Shown here piece after piece: positions 1-5,859 of a stretch of DNA of 5,859 bases. A program made the translations under genes and the position numbers. Below the pieces are notes generated by a model. The model was not told the origin of the DNA and made no database searches. It saw only the letters and a list, made by a program, of their open reading frames with translations. Source of the DNA: an uncultured Ectothiorhodospiraceae bacterium. GTDB taxonomy: Bacteria > Pseudomonadota > Gammaproteobacteria > UBA6429 > Thiohalophilaceae. Numbering within the stretch: the stretch's first letter is position 1; each line of letters begins with the position of its first letter. The DNA lies in assembly GCA_947259425.1 (NCBI GenBank), contig CAMYMO010000481.1, positions 1 through 5,859 of the forward strand, in the 5' to 3' direction.

Positions 1-981
1 CCGACCTTTGCATTACTTAAGCAATGCCTTCCTGCGACGAAGTTACATGCCCTGGTTCCTGGCTATACACGCCCAATTGCTGAAGCCTGCCCATATATTG
101 ATGAAATCATTGTCGATCCAGGCAAAACGGCAAGTAAAATCGAATCCACACAATTGCGCAAAGCCATTCAAGCTCAACATTACCCTGTCTCATTGACGCT
201 TTATTCAACGACCCGGATTGGATTATTGCTATCTCTGAGCAGAATTCCAACTCGATTGGCCCCAGCCACCAAACTGGCTCAAATTTTTCATAACCACCGT
301 ATTACCCAGCGCCGCTCGCAATCACTAAAACCGGAATATGAATACAATCTCGATCTTGCAAAATCCTTGTTTAAATTAATTGAAGTCGAGTGTGATACTA
401 CGCCAACCTCACCTTATTTGAGCTTTGATCCTGCAGAAATCGATAAATTAAGACAAGCTTTTATATCAGGGCATAAAATTGCTCGAAAATACCTGATCTT
501 TATTCACCCTGGCTCTGGCGGTTCTGCCAATAATTTAAATACCGAGCAATTTGCTTCACTCGCGAAAATACTCGCCAGCGATAATCAATACTTTATTGTT
601 TTCAGCGCCGGTCCTGGTGAATTTGATATTGCCCAGCAATGCTCAACGATGTTAACTAAAGCCGGGTATCAAGATTCACATTGTGTGTATGAATCAACTA
701 GCGGGCTGAGCCAGTTTGTCAAACATATCGCCTTCGCTGACCTTTTTATCAGCGGTTCAACCGGGCCCCTGCATATTGCCGGTTCCTTAAATAGAGCCAC
801 CGTTGGTTTTTATCCTAACCGACAATCGGCAACCGCGCTTCGTTGGCAAACGTTAAGCCATGATGACCGTCGCCTCGCCTTTTCACCTCCAATAGGATCC
901 GATAAAGACGATATGTCACAGCTTGATGTACAAAAAGCTAGCGGTGATATTAAAGCCATGTTAGCAAGACTCTATGATTAA
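1..981 (+). CDS. Family 9 glycosyltransferase (heptosyltransferase-type), 5' end cut by window edge
   Basis: Frame 1 is open from base 1 to the TAA at 979-981, giving 326 visible residues. The first residues (PTFALLKQCLPATKLHALVPG, then a PYIDEIIVD segment) match the start of the GT9 fold just after the glycine-rich first loop, so only about 15-25 residues are missing. The TTG at 154 that would give a 275-residue protein lies inside this domain and is not the real start. The second Rossmann half shows the nucleotide-sugar binding signatures IHPGSGGS (His near visible residue 169) and SGSTGPLHIAGSL (residues 251-263), followed by VGFYP. Known members transfer L-glycero-D-manno-heptose from ADP-heptose to Kdo or heptose of the LPS core on the cytoplasmic face of the inner membrane. 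The Cys-rich C-terminal motif of WaaF is absent, so it is not a second WaaF. A HepI (WaaC), HepIII (WaaQ) or other core role cannot be decided from sequence alone. It converges on the LPS operon of the other strand. Confidence 0.88.
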   Translation, partial: PTFALLKQCLPATKLHALVPGYTRPIAEACPYIDEIIVDPGKTASKIESTQLRKAIQAQHYPVSLTLYSTTRIGLLLSLSRIPTRLAPATKLAQIFHNHRITQRRSQSLKPEYEYNLDLAKSLFKLIEVECDTTPTSPYLSFDPAEIDKLRQAFISGHKIARKYLIFIHPGSGGSANNLNTEQFASLAKILASDNQYFIVFSAGPGEFDIAQQCSTMLTKAGYQDSHCVYESTSGLSQFVKHIAFADLFISGSTGPLHIAGSLNRATVGFYPNRQSATALRWQTLSHDDRRLAFSPPIGSDKDDMSQLDVQKASGDIKAMLARLYD

Positions 982-1748
982 TTTTCTGATTTTGTAGTCT
1001 TGGTAAGAATCCATAGATTTGCGTACTTGGCAAACGTCGAATGAGCTGATAGTAGTGCTAATAAAAATCCCTGACGACCATCTAAAAAACCAGCATGTAT
1101 AATATACATTTTAATAAAACAACCGATTCCATGTAATATACCGGTCAATAGATTAGTTGTTTTACCACGCGCTGCACGTTGTTCTGCCCATGCCTTTGCG
1201 TAATTAGCTGACTTAACAAGATAATGTTCTAAATCACGATAAGTAAAGTGTAAGAGATCACCTTTCAGACGTTGCTCTAACATGTCCGAGCCAAATAACA
1301 ATTTTTCATGAACGCGATCATCACCATAGCCAGCCTTTAATCTTGGATATAAACGTGTAACATAATCCGGATACCAACCTGAATGCCGAATAAAATCACC
1401 AAAGCACCAGGATAATCTAGCAACCGCATAGACCTTAGATTGATCATTTTCATGAACAACCTGTTGGATACTGCTACGAAGCTGATCCGTCATTAGCTCA
1501 TCGGCATCAATCATTAAGATCCAATCAGATGTTGCCTTTTCCTGGGCCCGTTGACGTTGAATACCAAAACCCTGCCAATCTGGCGCTTGATAAACATTTG
1601 CTGTAAATTGTTTTGCAATTTCGGGCGTATCGTCCGTACTACCTGAATCGAGCACAATGATCTCATCTGCCCAGGTTAATTTTTCCAGGCAGTTTGCTAA
1701 AACCTGTGCTTCGTTTTTAACAATCAAGACAATCGCTATGCTGGCCAT
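978..1748 (-). CDS. Family 2 glycosyltransferase, WaaE/KdtX-like LPS core glucosyltransferase
   Basis: 256 residues, close to the usual size of WaaE/KdtX proteins. The GT-A fold starts at once with IVLIVKNEA (residues 6-14). EIIVLDSGSTDDT (29-41) and the metal-binding DAD at 81-83 (ILMIDADE) follow. Further on come family-typical stretches: HSGWYPDYVTRLYPR, a VHEKL motif, and HFTYRDLEHYLVKSANYA. The last 60 residues are hydrophobic or amphipathic with an FLDGRQGF motif and probably sit on the inner membrane. WaaE of Klebsiella and Serratia adds beta-1,4-glucose to heptose I of the LPS core, and Haemophilus relatives do similar work; assigning glucose here is inference from family and context. 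The ATG follows the waaL stop codon by one base and has no clear Shine-Dalgarno sequence, so translation is probably coupled. The stop codon overlaps the stop of the convergent family 9 gene. It is the last gene of the minus-strand operon. Confidence 0.88.
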   Translation of the reverse strand: MASIAIVLIVKNEAQVLANCLEKLTWADEIIVLDSGSTDDTPEIAKQFTANVYQAPDWQGFGIQRQRAQEKATSDWILMIDADELMTDQLRSSIQQVVHENDQSKVYAVARLSWCFGDFIRHSGWYPDYVTRLYPRLKAGYGDDRVHEKLLFGSDMLEQRLKGDLLHFTYRDLEHYLVKSANYAKAWAEQRAARGKTTNLLTGILHGIGCFIKMYIIHAGFLDGRQGFLLALLSAHSTFAKYANLWILTKTTKSEN

Positions 1749-1749
1749 A

Positions 1750-3021
1750 TTAATGCCGTGAATTCCGTATTGATCTTAAATGTGCTGACAAAAAAACCGC
1801 CATACCTAATAATAATATCGACACATAATTATTTTTAACGATTACGGAATGATCCGTCAATGAAAAAGAAGATATTAACACAATATGTATCAAGCCAATC
1901 ACTGCAGTTTGTTTATAGGTCTTATAATCGCGAATATAGATATAGGCAGGATAGTATAACAACAGCAGTAATATTATGAGCCCTATGATACCTTTTGCCG
2001 TTAAGGCCTCAAAAAAAGCGTTGTGTGGGCTTTCAAATCTTTGTACTTCACGATGGACTAAATTTTGATCGACATATTTTTTTGTGCTTGCTTGAAAATT
2101 CTCTGGGCCTACGCCTGCTATAATATTATCTTTAAACATCATAAATGACGTTCGCCACATCTCCAACCTAACACCAACCGAGGTCTTCGAGCTTGCATCG
2201 GTCACATGATCCTCTGCATTATAATAATTCACCACTTCTGAATAAGCCTTATTTACCCCATGATTTACATTTCCAATATTATAATAAAGCAATAGCGCAA
2301 CAAATGAAGTGACCGCAATACCAACCAACATCCATCGTGGCCTGGAAAAAAATGAAACACTAAATAAGGCTGTTACTAGAAAACCGACATAACCACCACG
2401 CGAGCCGGACATACCTGCCGCAATCAGTGCACATACAACCGATACGATAATCATCATATGAAAATATATATTTGCCTTAGACCTATTTATCCAGGAATAA
2501 TATAAACACCAGAATGCGGTGATCACCGATAATGGGCCAATTATATTTTTACTATAAATGCCATTTGCAAAGCCAAGCTTCAAAATAAAATAGTCATACA
2601 TCGCTTGTCCGAACAGTACGAATCCACCTAAAATTGCTCCGCGTAATAGCCAAAGCGTACAGTCACTAAAATTTCGAACTAATAAAAAAATGGGAATAAC
2701 CGCAAGAAAACGCATCTCGGTTCCCATATAACGATACTGTGGATCGCCCCACCCATTAACAAGGGAGGATATAAAGAAAACGGCAACGTAACCAACACAG
2801 ATCCAGATAAATATTTTTTCTTCTTGAATCAGTGGCGCTCGTTTTCTACCTAAGGCAAATAGCCCGGTAATAACCAGTAAAACAAAGAGACTACTAATCC
2901 AATGGCGTACACTCATACCCGCAATTGGAAACAGGAACAATAATAAATAAACAAATCGCTCCAGCTTATCTGGATAATTCAGAAATGGTCGATATGTATA
3001 GTTGGCCAATATAGTTAACAT
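1750..3021 (-). CDS. waaL: O-antigen ligase family protein (WaaL-type), inner membrane
   Basis: 423 residues with about 11-12 hydrophobic segments (roughly 22-35, 43-57, 70-87, 105-116, 121-140, 160-177, 187-203, 211-225, 231-247, 344-360, 372-388, 398-414). One large hydrophilic loop lies at about 248-343. This is the layout of the Wzy_C / O-antigen ligase superfamily. Family landmarks are SGSRGGYVGF (205-214), RLEMWRTSFMMF then IAGVGPENF in the loop (285-309), and PHNAFFEALTAKGIIGL (332-348), whose His333 fits the conserved functional histidine of the loop. WaaL joins undecaprenyl-linked glycan to lipid A-core on the periplasmic side. An O-polymerase (Wzy) has the same fold; the core-gene neighbours favour a ligase. 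The ATG lies inside the end of waaF (7-base overlap), with no strong ribosome binding site, so coupling is likely. The gene is visibly AT-rich and holds five 7-base A/T runs, more than its neighbours. Confidence 0.85.
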   Translation of the reverse strand: MLTILANYTYRPFLNYPDKLERFVYLLLFLFPIAGMSVRHWISSLFVLLVITGLFALGRKRAPLIQEEKIFIWICVGYVAVFFISSLVNGWGDPQYRYMGTEMRFLAVIPIFLLVRNFSDCTLWLLRGAILGGFVLFGQAMYDYFILKLGFANGIYSKNIIGPLSVITAFWCLYYSWINRSKANIYFHMMIIVSVVCALIAAGMSGSRGGYVGFLVTALFSVSFFSRPRWMLVGIAVTSFVALLLYYNIGNVNHGVNKAYSEVVNYYNAEDHVTDASSKTSVGVRLEMWRTSFMMFKDNIIAGVGPENFQASTKKYVDQNLVHREVQRFESPHNAFFEALTAKGIIGLIILLLLLYYPAYIYIRDYKTYKQTAVIGLIHIVLISSFSLTDHSVIVKNNYVSILLLGMAVFLSAHLRSIRNSRH

Positions 3022-4019
3022 AGCTTATTTAAAATATTTTCTACCGTAATCTTTTTCAGACAATCCGTATGCCCAAACTTACATGTCCGCTCAAAACAGG
3101 GGCTGCATGCTAATGCTTTATACATGATTGTCGCCGAGTCCGATAAGGGTGGTGTATAATCCGGATCCGATGAGCCATATATAGCTATGACCTTCCGACC
3201 TGTCGCGCAAGCAACATGCATTAAACCCGAATCATTGGTCACCACATGACCGGTCAAGGCGATCAGATCCACCACATCTACCAGCGCGGTTTTCCCGGCT
3301 AAATTAATGATATTTTTAGTAGACTCCGCAATTTTATCGCCTACTGACTTTTCTTTATCAGATCCAAAAACCCATACCTGCTTACCTTGCCGGCTAAGTT
3401 GTTCGGCTAATTCTTTATAGTAATCAACCGGCCATTGTTTCGCCGGTCCGTACTCAGCACCGGGCATTAAACCGACAACAGGTTGACTTACCTCTAACTG
3501 TAGTTTATTTAGAAGTTGTTGCTGATTTTGCCTGTCAATCGTCAATTTCGGAAAGGGGATCGCTATGGATGGTGTTGGCGCGTCTTCCATCGCTAGCGCA
3601 ACATAGCGTTGCACGGTCTGTTTTAAAACCGACTTATCTAATAAACGAATGTCATTGAGCAATCCATATCGCATTTCACCTCGATAGCCCCGCCGCTTTT
3701 TTGCTTTGGCAAAAAAAGGGACCAGTGCGGATTTAAACGATCTTGGCGTAACTATGGCGAGCGAATAGCAGCGTTTACGTAATGACTTGCCAAGTTGATA
3801 ACGACTCAATAATTTTAATTGTTTATGTCCTATCGGCAACTCAATCGCGCGAGTTACTTCTGGCATACGCTCAATTAACGGCACAGACCAACCTGGTGCG
3901 AGCACATCAATTTCAGCATCAGGATGACCTTGTTTAAGCTTCATAAACAATGCCTGAGCCATAACCATATCACCGACCCATGCAGGGCCCGCCACTAAGA
4001 TTCGATAGGGTTCAGAAAT
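3015..4019 (-). CDS. waaF: ADP-heptose:LPS heptosyltransferase II, probable ATT start
   Basis: Transfers the second L-glycero-D-manno-heptose from ADP-heptose to heptose I of the inner core, in the cytoplasm at the membrane. Family 9 signatures in order are RILVAGPAWVGDMVMAQ, IDVLAPGW, MPEV, VVGLMPGAEYGPAKQWP, WVFGSDKE, NLAGKT, and VTNDSGLMHVACA. The WaaF-specific C-terminal cysteine motif CSPCFERTCKFGHTDC closes the list. The usual call would start at GTG 3995 (326 residues), but that removes the first strand RILV and has no ribosome binding site. The frame stays open upstream to a TGA at 4023-4025 and contains no ATG, GTG or TTG there. An ATT at 4017-4019 lies 7 bases after GGGAG and gives MSEPYRILVAGPAW, a normal WaaF N-terminus, for 334 residues in all. 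I chose ATT as start; the gene identity is much surer than the start. It follows hldD after 108 bp and overlaps waaL by 7 bp. Confidence 0.9.
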   Translation of the reverse strand: MSEPYRILVAGPAWVGDMVMAQALFMKLKQGHPDAEIDVLAPGWSVPLIERMPEVTRAIELPIGHKQLKLLSRYQLGKSLRKRCYSLAIVTPRSFKSALVPFFAKAKKRRGYRGEMRYGLLNDIRLLDKSVLKQTVQRYVALAMEDAPTPSIAIPFPKLTIDRQNQQQLLNKLQLEVSQPVVGLMPGAEYGPAKQWPVDYYKELAEQLSRQGKQVWVFGSDKEKSVGDKIAESTKNIINLAGKTALVDVVDLIALTGHVVTNDSGLMHVACATGRKVIAIYGSSDPDYTPPLSDSATIMYKALACSPCFERTCKFGHTDCLKKITVENILNKLC

Positions 4020-4026
4020 GATTCAA

Positions 4027-4033
4027 CTCCCTT
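4027..4033 (-). promoter_or_regulatory. Shine-Dalgarno site deciding the waaF start
   Basis: The minus strand reads AAGGGAG here, a good purine-rich match to the anti-Shine-Dalgarno. GGGAG ends 7 bases before the ATT at 4019-4017, which is ideal spacing. No comparable purine block precedes the GTG at 3995 (the preceding bases read CCCTATCGAATCTTA). This site is the main sequence argument for initiation at ATT. Confidence 0.6.
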
Positions 4034-4045
4034 GCTTATTCTTAT

Positions 4046-4138
4046 TTACTTAATCTGGATCAGAAACTTATTAAGTTGCGCCTGGTTTTCGGAATCAATG
4101 ATACGTTTCTGATTCAAATTAAATCCCTTAGATACCAC
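4046..4138 (-). CDS. Possible 30-codon small ORF between hldD and waaF
   Basis: A GTG at 4138 opens 30 codons ending in TAA at 4046-4048. The peptide would begin MVSKGFNLNQKRIIDSENQA and end in LNKFLIQIK; it is polar, with no signal peptide or membrane segment. It overlaps the last 11 bases of hldD. A strong AAGGAG lies only 4 bases before the GTG; that same stretch codes for Lys-Glu of HldD, so it may be chance. I do not recognise the peptide. Most of the ORF lies inside the imperfect palindrome at 4050-4122, which argues that the open frame could be accidental. If translated, it would link ribosome traffic from hldD to waaF, as a coupling or leader peptide. Confidence 0.22.
   Translation of the reverse strand: MVSKGFNLNQKRIIDSENQAQLNKFLIQIK
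4050..4122. repeat. Long imperfect inverted repeat in the hldD-waaF gap
   Basis: Arms at 4050-4073 and 4099-4122 surround a 25-base loop. Of 24 opposed positions, 20 are Watson-Crick; the mismatches fall at 4055/4117, 4058/4114, 4068/4104 and 4072/4100. The outer core (4050-4067 with 4105-4122) pairs at 16 of 18 positions, including nine in a row (4059-4067 with 4105-4113). Two of the four mismatches would be G-U wobbles in a plus-strand RNA but A-C clashes in the operon (minus-strand) RNA. A shorter rival pairing exists: 4092-4097 with 4110-4115 (GAATCA/TGATTC, 12-base loop), which uses part of the same right arm. No U-run follows on either strand, so this is not a standard intrinsic terminator. 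It could be a dispersed palindromic element, an RNA-processing or stability hairpin, or a protein-binding dyad. Confidence 0.7.
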
Positions 4139-5084
4139 TATGCTCCTTAAGCCACTCCATATATAAAGTCACACCCTCTTCAACTGTTTTAAAAGGTGCA
4201 TCATAACCAGCCGTACGCAGTGCTGAGATATCGGCCTCAGTGAAACTTTGATAGCGCCCCACTAAATGATCCGGAAAGGGAATGTACTCTATCTCACCCT
4301 TACCATAATATTTGATCACCGCTTTGGCAATGTCGTTAAAAGGCTGACTACGACCGGTACCTAAATTAAAAATACCGGATTTATCCGGATTACGCATGAA
4401 CCAAAGGTTAACCGCAACCGCATCACCCACATAAATAAAATCCCGGCTCTGTCCGCCGTTTTCATATCCATCGCAGCCTTCGAATAATTTAACCACACCG
4501 CTATCATTGATTTGATTACTATGGTGATAAGCGACACTGGACATCGTGCCTTTATGAAACTCGCGAGGACCATAGACATTAAAATATCGAAACCCAACGA
4601 CCTGGCTTTTCGCACCTTGTGCATAACGACGCACATATTGATCAAATAAAAATTTTGAATAGCCGTAAACGTTTAAAGGCTCTTCATATTCACGTGTTTC
4701 TTTAAATACCGTCCCCGATCCATACACCGATGCGGACGAGGCATACAGATAAGAAATCTGATTATCAAGACAGTAGTGCAAAAGCGATTTTGAATAGTCA
4801 TAGTTATTTTGCATCATGAACTTGCCATCCCACTCGGTCGTGGAAGAACAGGCGCCTTCATGGAAAATGGCTTTAACCTTACTCGCAAAACTATCGCCGC
4901 GCTTGATGCGTTCGATAAAATCTTCTTTATCTAAAAAGTCAGCAATCTCACAATCGGCAATATTCTTAAACTTCACACCGTTTTTAAGGTTATCAACGAC
5001 AATAATATCGGTTTCACCTTGCTCGTTTAAGGTTTTAACAATATTACTGCCAATAAAGCCAGCACCGCCCGTTACTATAATCAT
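4128..5084 (-). CDS. hldD: ADP-L-glycero-D-manno-heptose 6-epimerase
   Basis: Converts ADP-D-glycero-D-manno-heptose to the L-glycero form, the last step of heptose donor synthesis, in the cytoplasm. It is an extended short-chain dehydrogenase/reductase of 318 residues, near the roughly 310 of the E. coli enzyme. The N-terminal MIIVTGGAGFIGSN holds GxxGxxG (Gly6, Gly9, Gly12), and VVDNLKNG follows the second strand for NADP binding. FHEGACSSTTEWDGK (75-89) is the family signature. The catalytic set is in place: Ser116-Ser117, Tyr140 and Lys144 (YGYSK), and Lys178 in GPREFHKGT, the lysine linked to catalysis in the E. coli protein. RDFIYVGD, FNLGTGRSQPF, and IPFPDHLVGRYQSFTEAD complete the substrate domain. 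The ATG lies 3 bases after the hldE stop with only a weak GGAA upstream, so it is probably translated by coupling from hldE. Nothing in it looks damaged. Confidence 0.97.
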   Translation of the reverse strand: MIIVTGGAGFIGSNIVKTLNEQGETDIIVVDNLKNGVKFKNIADCEIADFLDKEDFIERIKRGDSFASKVKAIFHEGACSSTTEWDGKFMMQNNYDYSKSLLHYCLDNQISYLYASSASVYGSGTVFKETREYEEPLNVYGYSKFLFDQYVRRYAQGAKSQVVGFRYFNVYGPREFHKGTMSSVAYHHSNQINDSGVVKLFEGCDGYENGGQSRDFIYVGDAVAVNLWFMRNPDKSGIFNLGTGRSQPFNDIAKAVIKYYGKGEIEYIPFPDHLVGRYQSFTEADISALRTAGYDAPFKTVEEGVTLYMEWLKEHSGI

Positions 5085-5087
5085 TTT

Positions 5088-5859
5088 CTATTTTCCACTT
5101 AAAATGTTTTTAATAATATCACTCGTTGAATGGCCTTCGATGAATTCAATAATATTCACCTCACCACCCTGCTGTATGACACACTTACCACCAGCAACCT
5201 GATCAGGTTTATAATCACCGCCCTTTACGAGTGTATTCGGCAGGATCTTACAAATTAATCGTTCAGGGGTATCTTCACTAAAGGGCACGACCCAATCAAC
5301 ACATTCCAATGCTGATAACAAAGCCATACGACGATCCAAAGTATTAATCGGACGTTCCGGTCCCTTAAGTCGTTTGACGGAATCATCATCATTGACAGCG
5401 ATAATCAAACGATCACCCATGGCCCTGGCCTTTTGTAAATAGGATACATGGCCGGGATGTAATATATCAAAACAGCCATTGGTCATGACGATTTGCTCAC
5501 CATGTTGTTTAGCCTGATTTACGACATCAAACAGGGCATCTTCATTATAAACTCCACGGGTGAGTGAGGCTTCGCCGCGCATTGCTTGTTGTAGTTCGGC
5601 AGGTGAAACCGTTGCCGTACCGAGTTTTCCAACCACCACGCCCGCCGCTAAATTTGCCAGCGCCATCGCGTTTGTTAAATCTTCACCCGCGGCAATCGCT
5701 GTGGCTAACATCGCAATCACCGTGTCACCTGCGCCGGTGACATCAAATACTTCCTGGGCCTTGGTTGGCAAATGTATCGGCGCATGCGATTTTTGTAATA
5801 AAGTCATGCCCCGCTCGCTACGCGTGACCAGCAAGGCCTCAAGCTCAAGATCATTTATT
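5088..5859 (-). CDS. hldE: Bifunctional heptose-7-phosphate kinase / heptose-1-phosphate adenylyltransferase, 3' part
   Basis: HldE phosphorylates D-glycero-D-manno-heptose 7-phosphate at C1 and later transfers AMP from ATP to heptose 1-phosphate. The last 256 codons are visible; full-length proteins have about 475, so roughly half lies beyond the right edge. The frame is open to the edge (INDLELEALLVTRSERGMTLL), so the TTG at 5834 is not a start. Visible first is the end of the ribokinase-like (PfkB) domain with DVTGAGDT, whose catalytic Asp is coded at 5724-5726, then the A-G-V-V-V-G-K-L-G-T stretch. After a short linker comes the nucleotidyltransferase domain with TNGCFDILHPGHVSYL (the HxGH motif near 5448-5459). 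DRLIIAVNDDDSVKRLKGPERP, VKGGDYKPDQVAGG and a C-terminal EGHSTSDIIKNI follow. Both domains are present in one chain, as in E. coli, not split as HldA and HldC. It is the first visible gene of the operon, 3 bp before hldD. Confidence 0.96.
   Translation of the reverse strand, partial: INDLELEALLVTRSERGMTLLQKSHAPIHLPTKAQEVFDVTGAGDTVIAMLATAIAAGEDLTNAMALANLAAGVVVGKLGTATVSPAELQQAMRGEASLTRGVYNEDALFDVVNQAKQHGEQIVMTNGCFDILHPGHVSYLQKARAMGDRLIIAVNDDDSVKRLKGPERPINTLDRRMALLSALECVDWVVPFSEDTPERLICKILPNTLVKGGDYKPDQVAGGKCVIQQGGEVNIIEFIEGHSTSDIIKNILSGK

Noticed and set aside
154..156. TTG as start of the plus-strand glycosyltransferase
   Set aside because: The 51 codons upstream in the same frame encode the expected N-terminal GT9 strands, so the start lies outside the window.
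8..196. 62-codon plus-strand open frame at the left edge
   Set aside because: It overlaps the frame-1 family 9 gene, which runs unbroken from base 1 with clear GT9 sequence; the 62-codon product has no recognisable features.
965..1002. Bidirectional intrinsic terminator at the convergent junction
   Set aside because: The 7-bp stem has a long 24-base loop, low GC and no U-run on either side.
4070..4098. Possible promoter for waaF (TTGATT, 17 bases, CTTAAT on the minus strand)
   Set aside because: Each box matches only 4 of 6 consensus bases and both lie inside the palindrome; matches of this quality are common in AT-rich DNA.
4050..4122. Intrinsic terminator between hldD and waaF
   Set aside because: The stem is long but AT-rich and no T-run follows on the minus strand, so ordinary factor-independent termination is unlikely.
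4361..4645. 94-codon minus-strand open frame inside hldD
   Set aside because: It is in another frame within a fully conserved hldD coding region and has no motif of its own.
4816..5202. 128-codon plus-strand open frame antisense to hldD and hldE
   Set aside because: It crosses the hldE-hldD junction on the opposite strand; the peptide is low-complexity and fits the mirror of conserved codons.
5832..5834. TTG start giving a 248-residue separate adenylyltransferase
   Set aside because: The frame continues to the window edge with HldE kinase sequence (LELEALLVTRSERG), so it is a truncated full HldE.

Overview
The window is a lipopolysaccharide (LPS) inner-core and heptose locus from a Gram-negative bacterium. 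A gammaproteobacterium of fairly low GC is the best guess, because HldE, HldD and WaaF all match the enterobacterial-type proteins motif for motif; the genus cannot be read from the sequence. I see no tRNA, rRNA, CRISPR array, transposase or integrase. The locus is mostly ordinary core metabolism, and I do not see a new multi-gene system in it. The real oddities are small: one start codon, one palindrome and one convergent junction.

Layout, in the direction of transcription of the minus strand (right to left): hldE (3' part only, running off the right edge) - 3 bp - hldD - 108 bp gap holding a long imperfect palindrome and a possible 30-codon ORF - waaF (probable ATT start) - 7 bp overlap - waaL-type O-antigen ligase - 1 bp - WaaE/KdtX-like family 2 glycosyltransferase. 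Apart from the 108 bp gap the genes abut or overlap, so they look like one operon whose promoter lies outside the window. On the plus strand, from the left edge, a second family 9 (heptosyltransferase-type) gene with its 5' end cut off runs towards them. It ends tail to tail with the family 2 gene, the two stop codons sharing the palindrome TTAA at 978-981.

How the genes fit together: HldE (kinase and ADP-transferase) and HldD (epimerase) make ADP-L-glycero-D-manno-heptose in the cytoplasm. WaaF, and probably the plus-strand family 9 enzyme, transfer heptose (or a similar sugar) to the growing lipid A-core on the inner face of the inner membrane. The family 2 enzyme probably adds glucose or another hexose to the heptose region. 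The multi-spanning WaaL-type protein would then join a polymer or oligosaccharide to the finished core on the periplasmic side. Supply, transfer and ligation are therefore encoded in one compact unit.
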